Of a stretch of DNA of 64,000 nucleotides, positions 10,540 through 22,529 are shown one piece after another. Origin of the DNA: Lactuca virosa (taxonomy: Eukaryota; Streptophyta; Magnoliopsida; Asterales; Asteraceae); assembly GCA_928212115.1 (NCBI GenBank), contig CAKMRJ010001112.1:411325110-411389109 (forward strand), given 5' to 3'. Under the pieces are notes generated by a model. That model saw only the letters and a program-made list of their open reading frames with translations. It searched no databases and was not told the origin of the DNA. The translations under genes and the position numbers were made by a program. Every line of letters begins with the position of its first letter. The first letter of the stretch is position 1.

Positions 10540-10990
10540 GTGTGTTTACGGTTGGAAGACCATTTCCCCCATGAGTTTACGGCCGTAAACTCATGGAAAT
10601 GGTGAGTTTGTGTGTCTAAAGGTCTCATGCATCACAAGGAAGGCTCCTAGGATCAATTCGAGGGCTTGGGAAGTGATTAGGGTTCAATTGGGTACTCCCT
10701 TGGAGTTTACGGTCCTTGGACCACTCTTTTGGGAGTTTACGGTCGTAAACTCTAGGGTTTACGGTCGTAAACCCTTGACCACTTCTTGGGAGTTTACGGT
10801 CATAAACTCTGGGGTTTACGGCCGTAAACCCTTGACCATTTCAACCATTTCATGTTTTGGGGTCCTAAGCTCATCTACACTAGTTTCATGTTCATCAAAC
10901 AAGCTAAGGAAGGGTTTAGGGGCATCAAAACACCATTTGAGGTGTTTACGGTTTTGGGTTTACGGTTCTTGAATGTTCAAGAACCGTAAA
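10540..10990. repeat. Palindrome block GTTTACGGYCGTAAAC in A 5' LTR
   Basis: At least five near-perfect palindromes of GTTTACGG and CCGTAAAC are visible, for example around 10573-10594, 10735-10752, 10757-10772, 10791-10808 and 10813-10828. A long inverted repeat lies near 10959-10993, with arms GGTTCTTGAA and TTCAAGAACC. Confidence 0.88.
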
Positions 10991-11346
10991 CTCAAGTTTA
11001 TGGCCAAAAGTCACGATTTTGGGTTCTTTAGTTCATGCATGCAAGTATCTAAGCTATATCTAAGCATTAGAGAAGGTTTGGAAGTGTTTTGGGGCTTCAA
11101 AACCCGCATATAGGAGTTCACGGTTTTGGGAGGCTCCCCAAACCGTAAACACATGCATGTTGAGGTATTTGGATGATTCAAACTTGAGATGGCATGAATA
11201 CTAAGTTAAACAACAAGTTAGGAAGATTACCTTTGATTTTTGAGGCTTGAAAGTGGTGTTCTTGAGCCAAACCCGATTTTAGAGAGAGAAAGTAGAGAGA
11301 GAAAGCTCCAAGGTGGGGAAAAGGCTCTAAAGGTGGACACTCCTCC

Positions 11347-11357
11347 TTTATATATGG
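11347..11357 (-). promoter_or_regulatory. TATA box of A 5' LTR
   Basis: CCATATATAAA on the minus strand, about 230 bp inside the LTR start. Transcription would begin about 30 bp downstream, near 11315, in the GAGAGA-rich stretch. Confidence 0.6.
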
Positions 11358-11590
11358 CTGCCTAGTGGGGACCCACCATACACTGTCATTTAAACGGAGC
11401 TAAATGTTTTTACCCGGTAAACTAACCGTAACCCGACTTAGTTGTTTTTATTCCGTCGTTAAATATATATTATTTTAATAACTCACAATGAATTATTTTA
11501 ATAAATAAAAGTTAACGGAAAGTTTTAATAGGACTAACTTTTATTTACGGAAACGGGTTACAGTGACGGAGTAGATTTCGGGTTGTCACA

Positions 11591-12180
11591 TATAGCCTTT
11601 AGAACCTCAAAACGGCCTCCTCTGAACTTGATCTTTTGTAATCTTCTTATTTTTCTGATATCATATTGCTATGAAAGAATTTGGGGGTCTATTTATAGTT
11701 CTTCAGAACTGAATTAAATCTCGCCAAGATTTGGAAATCACGGCATAAAGATTTCTTTCCATGCTTAACTGCAATTGTCTTTCGTGTTATATACTTCATA
11801 AATTTATGTCCAAAGTGGCGCTTTTCAGCTACTATCTCAACAACATGCCCTTTTCAGCTGCAAATATAAATATAAAGCAATTAAGAACCTTTTTCCTTAT
11901 TTTAATCTTAAAAATGCCTAGGAAAGTATCTGAAATGTCCCATAAAAAATATAATTTTGGAAATATCAAGCATACCGCTAGGAATTATATATTAGAATAT
12001 AAATGATAATCGTTATCTACATTGTAGAATTTATAAATTGGATAAAGCATACATAATCATTTATTTACTTTACAACTTGGATCCTAGGCTTTAATAATTA
12101 ATGTCTTAAAGACATGAAGGGTTTTAATTATTAAAGATTTAAATGTTGAAAATACTAAATGAGTTTTGTTAAAATTTGTA
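11591..12180. other. Flank of A; no gene seen
   Basis: AT-rich sequence cut by the A insertion. Near 11690 the minus strand reads CTATAAATAGACCCCC, a TATA-like sequence, so this may be an old LTR or promoter remnant. At 12089-12136 there is a nested cruciform: outer arms CTTTAATAATTAA and TTAATTATTAAAG around the palindrome ATGTCTTAAAGACAT. Confidence 0.5.
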
Positions 12181-15100
12181 GATGGTCAATAATACAACAA
12201 ACTTGACTATTCGATTCCCACAGTCTATTCCTTATGAAGAATCACTTAATCGTTGGAATTTGCTTTCATGGTACTCAAGATTAAGAGCATTTCTCATATT
12301 AAAAGGAATACCAATGTATTTTGCACACCTCTTCCGACCATACCTCCTATATCTAAGATCGCTTAAGGAAATAATGGGATGTCTTGCAACATGGGAAATG
12401 ATAGATGAGCTACAAGGTGTATTCTATCAGTTTGAAAAGGTTGAACGATTGATAATAGTATGAGAAATGGAGAGCTTAGAATGTAGTAAGGCCAAAGCAT
12501 CAATTTCACTCCGCGAAGATTATTGTACATTTGAATGATTTGGAGAAATTTGGTATCCTCTTTTCCCACCAAAAGACCATGATCACAATAATCAACACTT
12601 TGACCGAAGCATAAGATGTTTTTAAAAGATTGAATATTGTTTGGAATGTATTTGTCCCTCAATTGGTTAAATTTCTTGAGCATATGGAGAAGGATCTATC
12701 TAAAGCCAAGATTTCATGTTCGACATGTTATGTCATTGGTCGTTAGAAGTGAATTTGTTATGAAGAAATTCTAAATGAGAAGCCCAATATGGGCACTTCA
12801 TATATTTATATCATAAAAACTTTTAATTTTTATCTAACACTCTAGAACTTGATACTAATTATCAAACTAATCTTTGTAAATATGTTACACATGTTCATTA
12901 AGAGTAAGCATTGAAACAAGGAAGTTGGCACTCCAATTAAGAAAATAAGAAAAAAGTTATGGACTAGAAAATTTGGAATTTATTATTTATGTTTTGAATG
13001 TAAAAGACTTCTATGTCAAACAATGTTTGTTTTGAAAAATGTATGTTAAATTTAGTTTGACTAAATATATGTCTCAGTTATATTTATTAGATGATTGATA
13101 ATTTACTTAATCATTTTTCAAAACAATCACATTCATATTCAGTAATGATTATTCTTATTTTGAAAACTAGATATTTTAAATAGATCTATAATGTAAATGT
13201 CAATATTTCTCTAAATAATAGTTGTTTAAGCAACAACATTAGAATCACATATTATTTGAATCAAACTTATATATGACATTGTTATCTTTATTATACAAAC
13301 AAGTTACACATATACCAACTTTAATAAATGGATTTTTGAAGGAAAATAAATACAGTTTATTTGACACATATTATGTTATTTATAGATAAATGACTACTAA
13401 TTAATTTTTTTTGAAAATAGTAGAGAAAATATTTTTAAGGAATAATACATAGTGATGTATTATGTCCTTACAAAATGAATTTCTAGATATAATGCAAATT
13501 ACCTCATCACCTTCAATAATAATTATAGTCGTTGTAATTATATTTAATATGATAAAAGATCAATATGAAACCATTTGAAATGTTCAATTTGTTTCAATAT
13601 GAAGTCGAGAAACTACTCAACTAGACCATCAAAGGTGTTAAAATTATAAGGGATGACCCAAACCATATTAAATACAGTTTTACTTTTAATAAGTAGAAAT
13701 ATTCTTCCTTTATCATTTTGGGATCATGCCTTAATCACTATCAACTATTCTTTGAATACAAATCCAACTAAGAAGTAAATAAAACTTTTTTTTAGATTTA
13801 GCATCGAAATGATCTATCCTTATTTTACTTTCAGCTTTGAGGCTGTAAAGCTTGTGTAAGACAATAAGCTTTTAGACCGAAGATCTATTATTTACATATC
13901 TGTACGATATCCTAAAGATTATTTAGGCTATTACTTGTACAATCCCACCAAGATAAGATCTTTGTTTCTCTGAAATCCGACTTTTTAAAAAGCAATCTTA
14001 TAATGGACAAAACGGGTGGGAGGCATGTAGAACTTGAATTAGATCTAGAACCACCACCTAATGTAGCAAAGGTTTCCACTAGTTTTCAACAATAAATTTT
14101 GAACCTTAATAATAGTTATTAAGAAACATAAACTATTTGCAAATCTGGTAGAAATTGTCAAGCCTTGAGAAATATGGATTTCTAGTTGACAAATATTTTC
14201 TGATGGATTCTAATGAACAATGAGATGTAATCCATTTATTAGAATCAAGTATGGGCTTGATTTATCTTCCTCTCCAAAGTAAGATTATAAAGAGTAAGTA
14301 AGTTTTCAAGGTGAAAACTAACACGAATCGGAATGTATACACATTTAAAGAAAGACTTGTCGCAAAAGTTTTCACTTGTAGTATAGACTATGAAGAAAGA
14401 TTTTTCTCAAGTTGCTATGATTAGATCAATCAAGATTCTATTTTTCATACCCACATATTCTGACTATGATATATGGAAAATGGATGTTAAAACTCGTTTC
14501 ATTAAATGGATAATTACTTAAAGATGTCTATATGATTTAGCATGAAAGGTTTTGTCAAACCATTACATCTTAATAAAATATGTAAGCTTTAGAGATACAT
14601 TTATAGATTTAAAGCAAACATATTGAAATAGGAATCTTAGGTTTTCATGATGTAACCAAAAAGTGTGATTTCATTAAAAATAAAGATGATATTTGTGTTT
14701 ACAAGAAAAATAGTAGGAGCACAGTGATATTCCTAATATTGTATGTATGTGACATAATTAATCATAAGAAATTACATTCCTACTATGAAATAAATTTTCT
14801 TCTTATCTCGGGAAGTATTAATAAATGAAATATTTAGGAAAGGCAAACTATATTCTATGGAATAAAGGTTAATAGAGATAGATCAATACAAATGTTAAGG
14901 TTACATCTTAATGTATATAATGACAAGATATTGAAAGATATGAAGATGCATGATTCCTAGAGAGGATTCTCGCTAATTTCACATGTAACCATTTTGATCT
15001 CATCTAAAAAGGACCTAGAACAGTAATTTAGATAGATAAAATCATTGGTATTACATTTGTTTAGGCAAATAAAGGCATCATATATGTCATGTTATGCACA

Positions 15101-15653
15101 ACACAATATGTATGACAATACTTTGAGCATGGGAATAAGATTCAAATAGGATACATAGGAAGGTCATGGATGACTACAAAAGGACTTTCTAAAAGTAATT
15201 ATGAAGAACTGAAAAGTGTTCATTAGCTACTTAGTTTAAAAGGATATATTGACGTAAGTTGTTACACAAGATACTGACTTCAAAACATATAGAGATAACT
15301 ATGAATTATAATCAGTATATGACTCCATTATGAATAAATAAATGTTTTGTTGGAATGAGATCCAAGCAAAACTAAGTTGCACAATCTAATACAGAATAAT
15401 AATACATATTTAATATGATTGGATGAATAGGTTCGCTAAAAACCTAGGATGAGTCCTTCCATTCAAGGATCACCAAGAACTATTTTGTGACATCGCGGGT
15501 GTATTTACTCTACCTAAGGAATCTAAGCCACACTATAACATCAATCATGTCCTCTAATGATTTAACTATAATTGGAATAAAGTTAAGTAAGGAGATAATA
15601 GAAATCATAAAATTCACACATATCAAAATTAAGTTGGGTCTGGATCCTCGAGG
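12181..15653 (+). pseudogene. Element K: degenerate Ty1/copia internal region
   Basis: Many stops and shifts interrupt it, but plus-strand traces follow copia order. 12182-12740 resembles copia gag (start NNTTNLTIR, then LLSWYSRLR, and later DLEKFGILFS). 14300-15000 holds RT traces: VYTFKERLVAK, SIDYEERFF, KMDVKT-like residues, YRFKANI, then FLILYVCDIINH where YVDD is expected, and MKYLGKANYILWNKG. 15060-15650 holds RNase H traces (YVMLCTTQY, GYIDVSCYTRY, and KESKPHYNI near 15525). Integrase between 12750 and 14250 is too decayed to place. LTR G cuts off its 3' end at about 15653. The YVDD motif is destroyed, so it is a fossil. Confidence 0.65.
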
Positions 15654-17195
15654 TGTAGAATATACATAAAAATTTTGAGTTTTGAATGGCTCACGATGTG
15701 AAGGAAGCATCGCGGCGACGTGACATAACTGCAATAGACGTGACTCTCATTTAAGTGTCACAATTTTACACTACGTTGGTCGCGACGTGACATCTGATCA
15801 GGGGAAAATCCTAATTTCCGCACTTGGGCAATATTTAAAGGTAGTGAGGGCTAGGTTTTTCTCCACCCTCATCCTTCATCACCTCCTAAATCCCCTTGAA
15901 GAAACCCTAATCCATATCCTCCATTTTTAAACCCATCTTGATGTTCTTCATCGTTTTTGAAGAAAGAAGAAGCCTTTTATGGTGAAGGCAACATCTTGGC
16001 CAGCTTTGAGACTTCGTTGAGCATTTTTTGGACCATTATGAGTGACCAAGTTCCAATATTTATGCTTCAGGTTTCTATATCTATGCTTTTTGTCCATTTT
16101 TAACCACATTTGAGAATGTTTGGGTGGAGGGACTCCATAAAGTTGGCAACTTTATGGATCTGTGAAGTCCTTGAGTGTTATATGCTTCAGATCTAGAGTT
16201 TGGTGTGGTTTTAAATCCATACATGGGATTTTGGTTCTATTTTCACCATTTTGACCTATATTGAGTTCAAGACATGCATGTCTATAAAGCAAAGATCTTT
16301 AGAAGGTGTTTGGGGTAAGAAAGTCCTATGGGAAGTTAGGATGATCAGATTAATGAATAAGAGGATTAATGAATTATGATGCGCCAGTGCAGTTCTCACA
16401 ACATGATCATATGGGTGTCATGACGTGACGATGAGGGTTCATTGACTGTTTTGGACGGACATTGTCACAAATTTGTGGCATGGCCATCACGGCATGACAA
16501 TAGATTTGAACGAGACTAAGTTGGATCGTGATCGAGTTTATGATATGGCTAAGTTTGTTTTCCGACAATGTAATCGAGGGTTGGTCACAACATGATGGTA
16601 AGTTGATGATGATGCTGACTGTTGACTTTTTGACGGGGTTAACTTTTGGTTAAATGGCTAGTTCTAGAGTATAGACTAAGGTGGAACCTTGTTTGATTCG
16701 ATAGGTAAGTTGTAACACTTATTTTGCGACATTGAGTTGTGGTTTGTTTGACTTCGTGAGAAAGGTGAGTCTTCTCACTATACTATGTAGGATGCTAGTT
16801 GTCTTTGTGACTCTTGCGTTGTGTGTTGAGTTGTGCCCGTTCGTATGTTGGATTGAGCCCGTTTGTATGATGGATTAGGCCCATTTATTTGATGTGGGGC
16901 CTAATATGTGGGCAGGGACCATTAAGTAGGTGGAGCCCGATATGATGAGCAGGGCCCGATGTTATGTATTGTATGTGGTATTTTGTCGTTTAAATATTTC
17001 AGGTACTTCCATTTCCAATGGGAAAGGATATGGTTTGACTACATAGCACCCGTGATGGTTTTTTGCATATTGATTATTATCGTTTTACTCTGATGTTTGA
17101 GAGAGATATTTTACTATGATTGGTTTTAAACAAATGATTATATGGTTTGATGGTTTGAAAATGAAATTTTTTATTAGTATTTTTTTGGTGTTACA
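15654..17195 (+). repeat. 5' LTR of G
   Basis: The right end TGTTACA (17189-17195) followed by a PBS is firm. The left end at TGTAGAATATACATAAAAAT is inferred from the usual TGTAACAT-type start of related LTRs. A TATA-like ATATTTAAAGG lies near 15830. Short motifs of the form CGACGTGAC/CATGACGTGACG occur both just upstream of it (15690-15790) and several hundred bp downstream (16415-16600). Confidence 0.65.
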
Positions 17196-17198
17196 AGT

Positions 17199-17211
17199 TG
17201 GTATCATAGCC
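17199..17211 (+). promoter_or_regulatory. PBS of G
   Basis: TGGTATCATAGCC, one mismatch from the initiator tRNA-Met PBS, three bases after the LTR end. Confidence 0.8.
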
Positions 17212-18470
17212 TTGGTTTGAGAGATTCTAGCACACTCTTGGGTGTATCTCAACTCAAACTGAGGAATTGATAATCTTTTTAAAAGAAAATTAAATTTTCT
17301 AAAAAGACTTTTACAAAGAAAAGGTGTCTGATGCATGCAATCAGCCGAGCTCAATTAAGTGATTCCCAAAATACCCATACATGAGTATTATGCGTTATGT
17401 AAATTGTATGCTAGAATCGGGTTAATGATACCTTCTGGATTGCATGATAGAATTGTATATTTTATGTGATGCCTTGTAGCCTATGAGGAATTGGATGTTA
17501 TGAATTAGCTGGAGTCTATATTGGAAACCATAATTACGAAGTGTATGTTTAAAAATTGTATATGATTAGGATCATATAGCCTGCAATGATTGATTTAGCT
17601 TTATTTCATGTTCCTTGTCTAGTTGTGGAGGTAGGAGGTAGGGTAGAATCACTAATTCAATAGTCTATTTGATCCGTATTGTGTATAATTTGCATGCATA
17701 AGGCAACCAGCAGTGTTGGTAGAGGTTCTTAGTGTTGCAGAGGCAAGTGAGATGAGGATTCCTAGGAGAACCTAAGGAGTGCTATAGCAGGATATGTATG
17801 CTATTTATCATAGGGCTTATGAGAGTTGCCATATTGAACTAACTTAGAGGATCCAAGATAACTCTTAAGGAAAGAATGGATAGGTGTGGAAGGTAGTAAT
17901 GGGCCTGTACAACTAAAAGCACTTGATCCGTACTCGAATCAAGGTAAATCATAGAGATCCTAAGGAGCTTGTAGTGCAAGAATTTCCTCAAGGATGTTGT
18001 GATTGTTTATATGTTTACATTTCAGTATGGTGGTGAGCACTCAGTGAGGAGGTTCTAGTTTAGATTTTGGTTCATGCTCTGGTGTTGAACCGATTGATGA
18101 GAGGATATGTGAGTCCATTATGTAGAAGACCGAGCTCGCGAGTGGTAGGAGGACGTCGGCCATGCCACGGGAGCTAAGGCTTTTATGGCCATGACCTGGA
18201 CCGATTTTGTGATGAGATTCATGGTAGAGTTTTCACCTTATATTGAGGAGTAGCAGTTGGCGAGGGGGTTTCAAGACCTGCACCATAAGAAGTAGAATAT
18301 GATGGAGATCATTATATAGTTCAGGGAGAGGGCTCTACAGTATACTGTTGATGAGGAGATGAGGAAGACAATGTATCATGACATGCTAATGGATGAAATT
18401 CAAAAGTTTTTTTATCATGTCAAGCTGCAAGACCTTGGATGATATGATTGTTAGATCCCTAGGACAGGAC
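17212..18470 (+). pseudogene. G gag region, unreadable
   Basis: By position this should hold gag, but I find only short fragments, for example ALQYTVDEEMR near 18330-18365. No capsid or zinc-knuckle motif survives clearly. Stops are frequent in all plus-strand frames. Confidence 0.4.
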
Positions 18471-18471
18471 A

Positions 18472-19310
18472 TTGACATTGAGATTGAACCATAATGGAGC
18501 TATGATGGATTGTGAGCACCAACTAGTGAGAGTTCGAACCACAAGTGGGGAAGAACTGGTTATTCATGGTGATGAAACTTGGGGAGTACTGACCTTCTAT
18601 TCATATATGAGGGCTAAGAGATATCCACCACAGGAATGCTCTGGTTTTATGGATTTTGTTATGGATACACAGGTTATGGACAAGAAGACAGTGAATGATG
18701 TACCTAATGTACGAGATTTTCTAGATGTGTTTCCCGAGGATATACTGGGGGTGCCTCCTGAGAGGCAGGTAGAGTTCAGATCGAATGGGTTCTAAGAGCG
18801 ACTCTAATAGCCAAGGTACCGTATCACCTAACACCGCCAGAGATGCAGGAGTTGTCTACATAACATGATGAGCTATTAGACAAGGAGTTCGTCAAACCGA
18901 GCAATTCACCATGGGCAGCACCAATTCTATTCATGAAGAAGAAGAATGGGTCGCACAGGATGTGCATTGATTTCTAGGAGTTGAACAAGCTGACGATTAA
19001 GAACCATTATCCACTTCTGAGGATTGATTACTTATTTGACTAGCTTCAGGTTGGATCTTGGTTCTCCAATATTTATTTGAGACTTCATGATCATCATGTG
19101 AGGGTCAGAGATAAGGATGTGCAGAAGACTGCCTTTATGTCTCGTTATGGTCATTACGAGTTTATGGTGATGCCATTCGGGCTCAACAATGTAACGAAAA
19201 TGTTCATGGATCTCATGAACCGGTTGTGCAGGCCGATGTTGGATCGGTCAATGATAATGTTTATTAATTATATCGTGGTCTACATTAAGACCAAGGCGCA
19301 GCATGAATAG
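18472..19310 (+). pseudogene. G pol: protease tail and reverse transcriptase
   Basis: 18472-18795 is the protease-to-RT linker (MDCEHQLVRVRT, MDFVMDTQ, FLDVFPEDILGVPPERQVEFR). RT continues in other frames: SPWAAPILFMKKKNGSHRMCIDF, then VRVRDKDVQKTAFMSRYGHYEFMVMPFGL and CRPMLDRSMIMFIN. The catalytic FIDD is replaced by FINY, so both Asp residues are gone. Many differences from the expected residues could come from C-to-T or G-to-A changes (for example TAG for a Tyr or Gln codon), as expected for an old methylated copy. Confidence 0.82.
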
Positions 19311-19895
19311 TACCTGCAGGAGGTTTGGAGACCATGAGGAGGGAGAGGATTTATGCCAAGTTTTCCAAATGTGAGTTTTGGTTGCATGAGGTGCCGCTTT
19401 AGGGGAACATTGTCAACTAGAAGGGTATATTAGTCGATCCGGCCATGATCGAGGTAGTGATGCAATGGGAGATTCCCAAGACATCATCTGAGGTTCGGAG
19501 TTTCGTTGGTTTAGCAGGTTATTACCAGAGATTCGTTCAGGATTTCTCCAAGATTGTTGTTCCTTTGACCCGATTGACAAAGAAGAATGGTACTTTTCGG
19601 TGAGGGCCTGAGCAACAGGCAACATTCGAGACCCTGGGATAAAGATTGTGTGAGGCTCCGATTCTGAACCTTCTCAAGGGTATGGGTGACTTTGTGGTTT
19701 ATTACGATACATCGATTTTCGGTCTGGGCGTAGTGCTTATGCATAGGGTCCATGTGATTGCTTACAAATCGAGGAAGTTGAAGCCTCACAAGGTGAATTA
19801 CCCTACATATTATCTGGAGTTGGGGGTTGTGGTGTTTGCCCTCAATATTTGGAGACATTATTTGTATGGGTTCAGGTGCACTATTTTTATAGATC
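19311..19895 (+). pseudogene. G pol: RT connection and RNase H, truncated
   Basis: Traces include RRERIYAKFSKCEFWLHEV, then GILVDPAMIE, FVGLAGYYQRFVQDFSKIVVPLTRLTKKNG, and in the 19646 frame YYDTSIFGLGVVLM and LELGVVVFALNIWRHYLYGFRCTIF. The sequence stops at GATC, where TDHKSL would be expected, and LTR H begins. The RNase H catalytic Asp of CDAS survives (YDTS). Confidence 0.82.
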
Positions 19896-20267
19896 TGTTA
19901 GAACTTAGGAAGGATAGATTCTAATAAGAAAACATTATAAGAAGAGTTGAATGATTGATAAGAACACCAAGAGATAAATAATATTTGATTTCATTAATGG
20001 GTAAAAGAAAAGTTTGTTACAAGAGATATGCCGAACTATAATGTCAAAATATACCCATTCAGTCTAACTAGCACTCCTATATATAGGCATCAAAGAAGCA
20101 CTAGAAAGTAATCCTAAGTTAATAGTTCAGAACTACGAACCTACGAATAAAATAAAATCTGAAATTGGAACAATACATTTGGGAACAGGTAAAGACACTA
20201 CACATGACATACAATTGCGAACACAACGCTTACAACTCTGACACAACACAAACTCCAAACTCTAACT
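19896..20267 (-). repeat. 3' LTR of copia element H (inserted in G)
   Basis: The left end is TGTTAGAAC and the right end is TCTAACT, an imperfect TGTTAGA/TCTAACA inverted pair. Next to it on the minus strand is AAAGTGGGAGAT, a typical copia PPT. A 5-bp duplication would be AGATC (19891-19895), but the other flank is not found. Confidence 0.72.
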
Positions 20268-20960
20268 ATCTCCCACTTTGTGTCAAGTTGTTTTTGTAGT
20301 CTTTACCTTCTCTTTCACTTCAAAAATCAACGGTATACTCTTCAAAAGAATCATACGGGTAGTTACCCGCCACCTAGTCATATCTGAGACATATTTGACA
20401 TCACTTGGTTTATTTAAATAGCACAAATCAACCTTTCAAAAGCACGTTGGTGAGTGTTGTAGAAGGATATAAGTGTTTGTCTCGCAAATACAATATGCAA
20501 TATTGATTAGCTCCATTCTTTGATTTTTGGTAAACGATACCCCAAGGCTCCTTCTCAATAAACCCAATCTTCTGATTCTCAAATACTTCTGGTTGATGAA
20601 TTGGTTTCACAATTGGTTTTCTACTTAGATTCTTTGCAATCTCCACATCCAATTTTCCAACTTCTTTAATATAGCCTCTTATTATTCTTCTCAAGATCTG
20701 AAAGATAGGCTCATATTTAACTAGATCCTTTGAAACAATACTCAGAAGAGCAATCTAATCATAAGGATTCATTTGTGTAATATTAGAAAGAGTAAAGTCA
20801 AACTTCATGGTTAGCACCTCTAAACCCTTTGAAATGAATATTCACAAAACCTTCTGCATCAAAAGGTTTGCCAATCTTCACTCCTGAAAAAAGATTCAAA
20901 CTCCACATTTCATACTGAGATTTTGACTGTTTAAGTGAAAGTATGTTGTTATTTCTTAGA
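20268..20960 (-). pseudogene. H: copia downstream reading frame (extra domain)
   Basis: On the minus strand the fragments QYEMWSLNLFSGVKIGKPFD, then EGFVNIHFKGFRGANHEV, and in the 20428-20694 frame GYIKEVGKLDVEIAKNLSRKPIVK and WGIVYQKSKNGANQYCIL and LRDKHLYPSTTLTNVL follow each other with shifts. I recall such a module as a downstream region of Asteraceae copia elements; it has no known function. It sits between the PPT and where pol should be. Its end shows partial pattern similarity to the end of the extra frame of B (28978-29307). The upstream edge near 20960-21000 is not resolved. Confidence 0.5.
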
Positions 20961-21136
20961 AAGTTAACAAAATTCAAAGTCAAACGGTCAACTCTCAGGT
21001 CACCACGACGTGTTGGTATAAGTGCCACAACATGATAGTAGGAAGATTCATTGGACACATGTCGATTATACGAGACACGTGGCGGCGAAGTATGACATAT
21101 GGCAAATCCGGAGCTCGCTTAATTACCACGGCAAAG

Positions 21137-21177
21137 TGTGTGTGTGTGTGTATGTATGTATGTGTGTGTGTATATAC
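21137..21177. repeat. (TG)n/(TATG)n microsatellite
   Basis: About 40 bp of TGTGTGTG and TATGTATG units. Confidence 0.9.
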
Positions 21178-22310
21178 ATGTCATTTGTGTCATTTTGAGG
21201 GTTTTGGCACACACAGTCGGGGGAGCGGTTTGGGAGGTGCTTCCGGGGAATTGTTACCGTTGAATCATATTAGTATGGATGGTAAGGGTTGTATACCCTA
21301 GATTACTGAGATTTCGTGATATGGTGCAATTACGAACCCGGTGAGTAATTGAATATTTGATGTGAACGATAATTGCTGTATACCCAAGATTAGTTAGAAT
21401 TTTTTGTTTGTGCTAAAGGTTATGTGGTTAAGTCGTTAGGTGACTTTAATTAGAAATTTGATTAGTTTGGTAACAAATGGTTACCGGGTTTAATTAGCAA
21501 TTGAGTAATTGACCGTTGTGGTTGATTTAGTAGTAAGTTTAAACAAGTTTAGATGAACTTGATATATTGTCAAATAGGTATGGACAAGTGATGGATTGGG
21601 AAGCAATAAATGGCATGGGGTCAGAATTATAATTAGTCTTCACTAACTAATCGGGTGAGTAACCTCACTTTTTTTCTAGACATATATTGTTTTGATGTGT
21701 ATTTATTATTGTTCTTCATTTATTACGTGTTAAATACAATAGTACTATTATTGTGAATTGTTATGTTTAGAATTTAAAACCTCTAGGGTGCTATTTGTAG
21801 TTTGGTATTGGAGAATACAGGTCAATGGTAGACTTAGTGTCTGAAATGCTATACTTGTAGGCAAATATAGGATAATAAAAGTTAATGGCAGACTTAGTGT
21901 CTAAAATGCTATACTTGTATATGGATAAGAAATATGAAGTGGTAATGGGTATTTAGAAGTTCTAGAATAGCATAATTATAGAAGTTATAGAATTGCTAGT
22001 TTATGATGGTAGCCTTGGTGGTTTCAATTACATCAGTGGAGAAATGTAAATCAATAGAGGACTCGGTATCTGTAGTGCTATATTTTAAGGATTGTTGTTG
22101 AAGAGTGGTGGTAGTCATGGTGAATGTAATACCATTACTGGATGAATTAGTAATTTAGATAATATTAATTACTACCAAAAGTGGTTACAAAAATTAATAG
22201 TAGCTAACGTAACTATACGTCTAGTATGCCTTCTGAGTAAGTGGAATTTTGTATAGCATGATTAGTGACATTATATTTCTATTGGGAAGTAGGATGTTGG
22301 TGTACCGTTA

Positions 22311-22394
<84 letters not shown>
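22311..22394. repeat. Compound (GT)n(TA)n(GT)n microsatellite
   Basis: A short GT run, about 42 bp of TA, then about 32 bp of GT. Confidence 0.95.
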
Positions 22395-22395
<1 letters not shown>

Positions 22396-22529
22396 AGGCT
22401 AAAGTATTTATGTTGGACGTAAGGTAATGTGATAAGTTTATATATTGCCGATGGAATTGTAGCCAGAACGATATTGTATCATAAGTTTAAAGGATTGGAA
22501 TTGATGGTAGTATGGGTGATTGAAATCTT

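Larger units (their letters stand above)
1..11590 (-). mobile_element. Element A: Ty3/gypsy LTR retrotransposon, Tekay/Del-like, nearly complete
   Basis: Two long direct repeats (1-2847 and 8654-11590) flank an internal region that reads on the minus strand as leader, gag, protease, RT, RNase H, integrase and chromodomain-like tail. This order, with integrase after RNase H, is that of Ty3/gypsy, and the chromodomain-like end suggests the Tekay/Del chromovirus branch. A PBS lies at 8639-8650 and a PPT at 2848-2862. The left LTR begins about 43 bp inside its expected start, so the 5' target duplication cannot be tested; the right flank starts TATAG. Reading frames are broken by several apparent single-base shifts, so it is likely inactive as sequenced. 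Confidence 0.93.
8654..11590 (-). repeat. 5' LTR of element A
   Basis: It runs from TGTCACA (8654) to TGTCACA (11584-11590), 2937 bp, and matches 1-2847. It carries the same tandem array (9560-9680), hairpin cassette (9832-9996), palindrome block (10540-10990) and TATA box (11347-11357). The two LTRs differ by many small indels and some substitutions, and the palindrome block is longer here. Confidence 0.93.
15654..19895 (+). mobile_element. Element G: decayed Ty3/gypsy element, truncated by H
   Basis: The element has an LTR (15654-17195), a PBS and a Tekay-like pol on the plus strand. The pol stops inside RNase H at 19895, where a copia LTR starts. No 3' LTR of G is seen in the window. G itself sits in the 3' end of copia relic K. 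Confidence 0.75.
20960..22529 (+). repeat. LTR-like block I, left part
   Basis: Plus-sense, noncoding, with CACGACGTG near 21004, a TGTG/TATG microsatellite (21137-21177), GGTGAGT motifs at about 21340 and 21653, and repeated lines with the core GACTTAGTGTCT (21836, 21890, again as GACTTCGTGTCA at 30846). It is interrupted at 22529 by copia B and continues at 29814. The start is not resolved. Confidence 0.5.

Noticed and set aside
10610..10972. 120-aa plus-strand ORF with repeated EFTV segments
   Set aside because: It reads through the palindrome block of the A LTR; the peptide repeats come from the DNA palindromes.
15487..15734. Opposite-strand ORFs of 60 and 74 aa
   Set aside because: They lie across the decayed RNase H end of copia relic K and the LTR G start; no motif supports either as a gene.
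19896..20267. Reading H as a solo LTR
   Set aside because: A PPT and downstream-frame remnants follow directly, so it is the 3' end of a longer truncated element.
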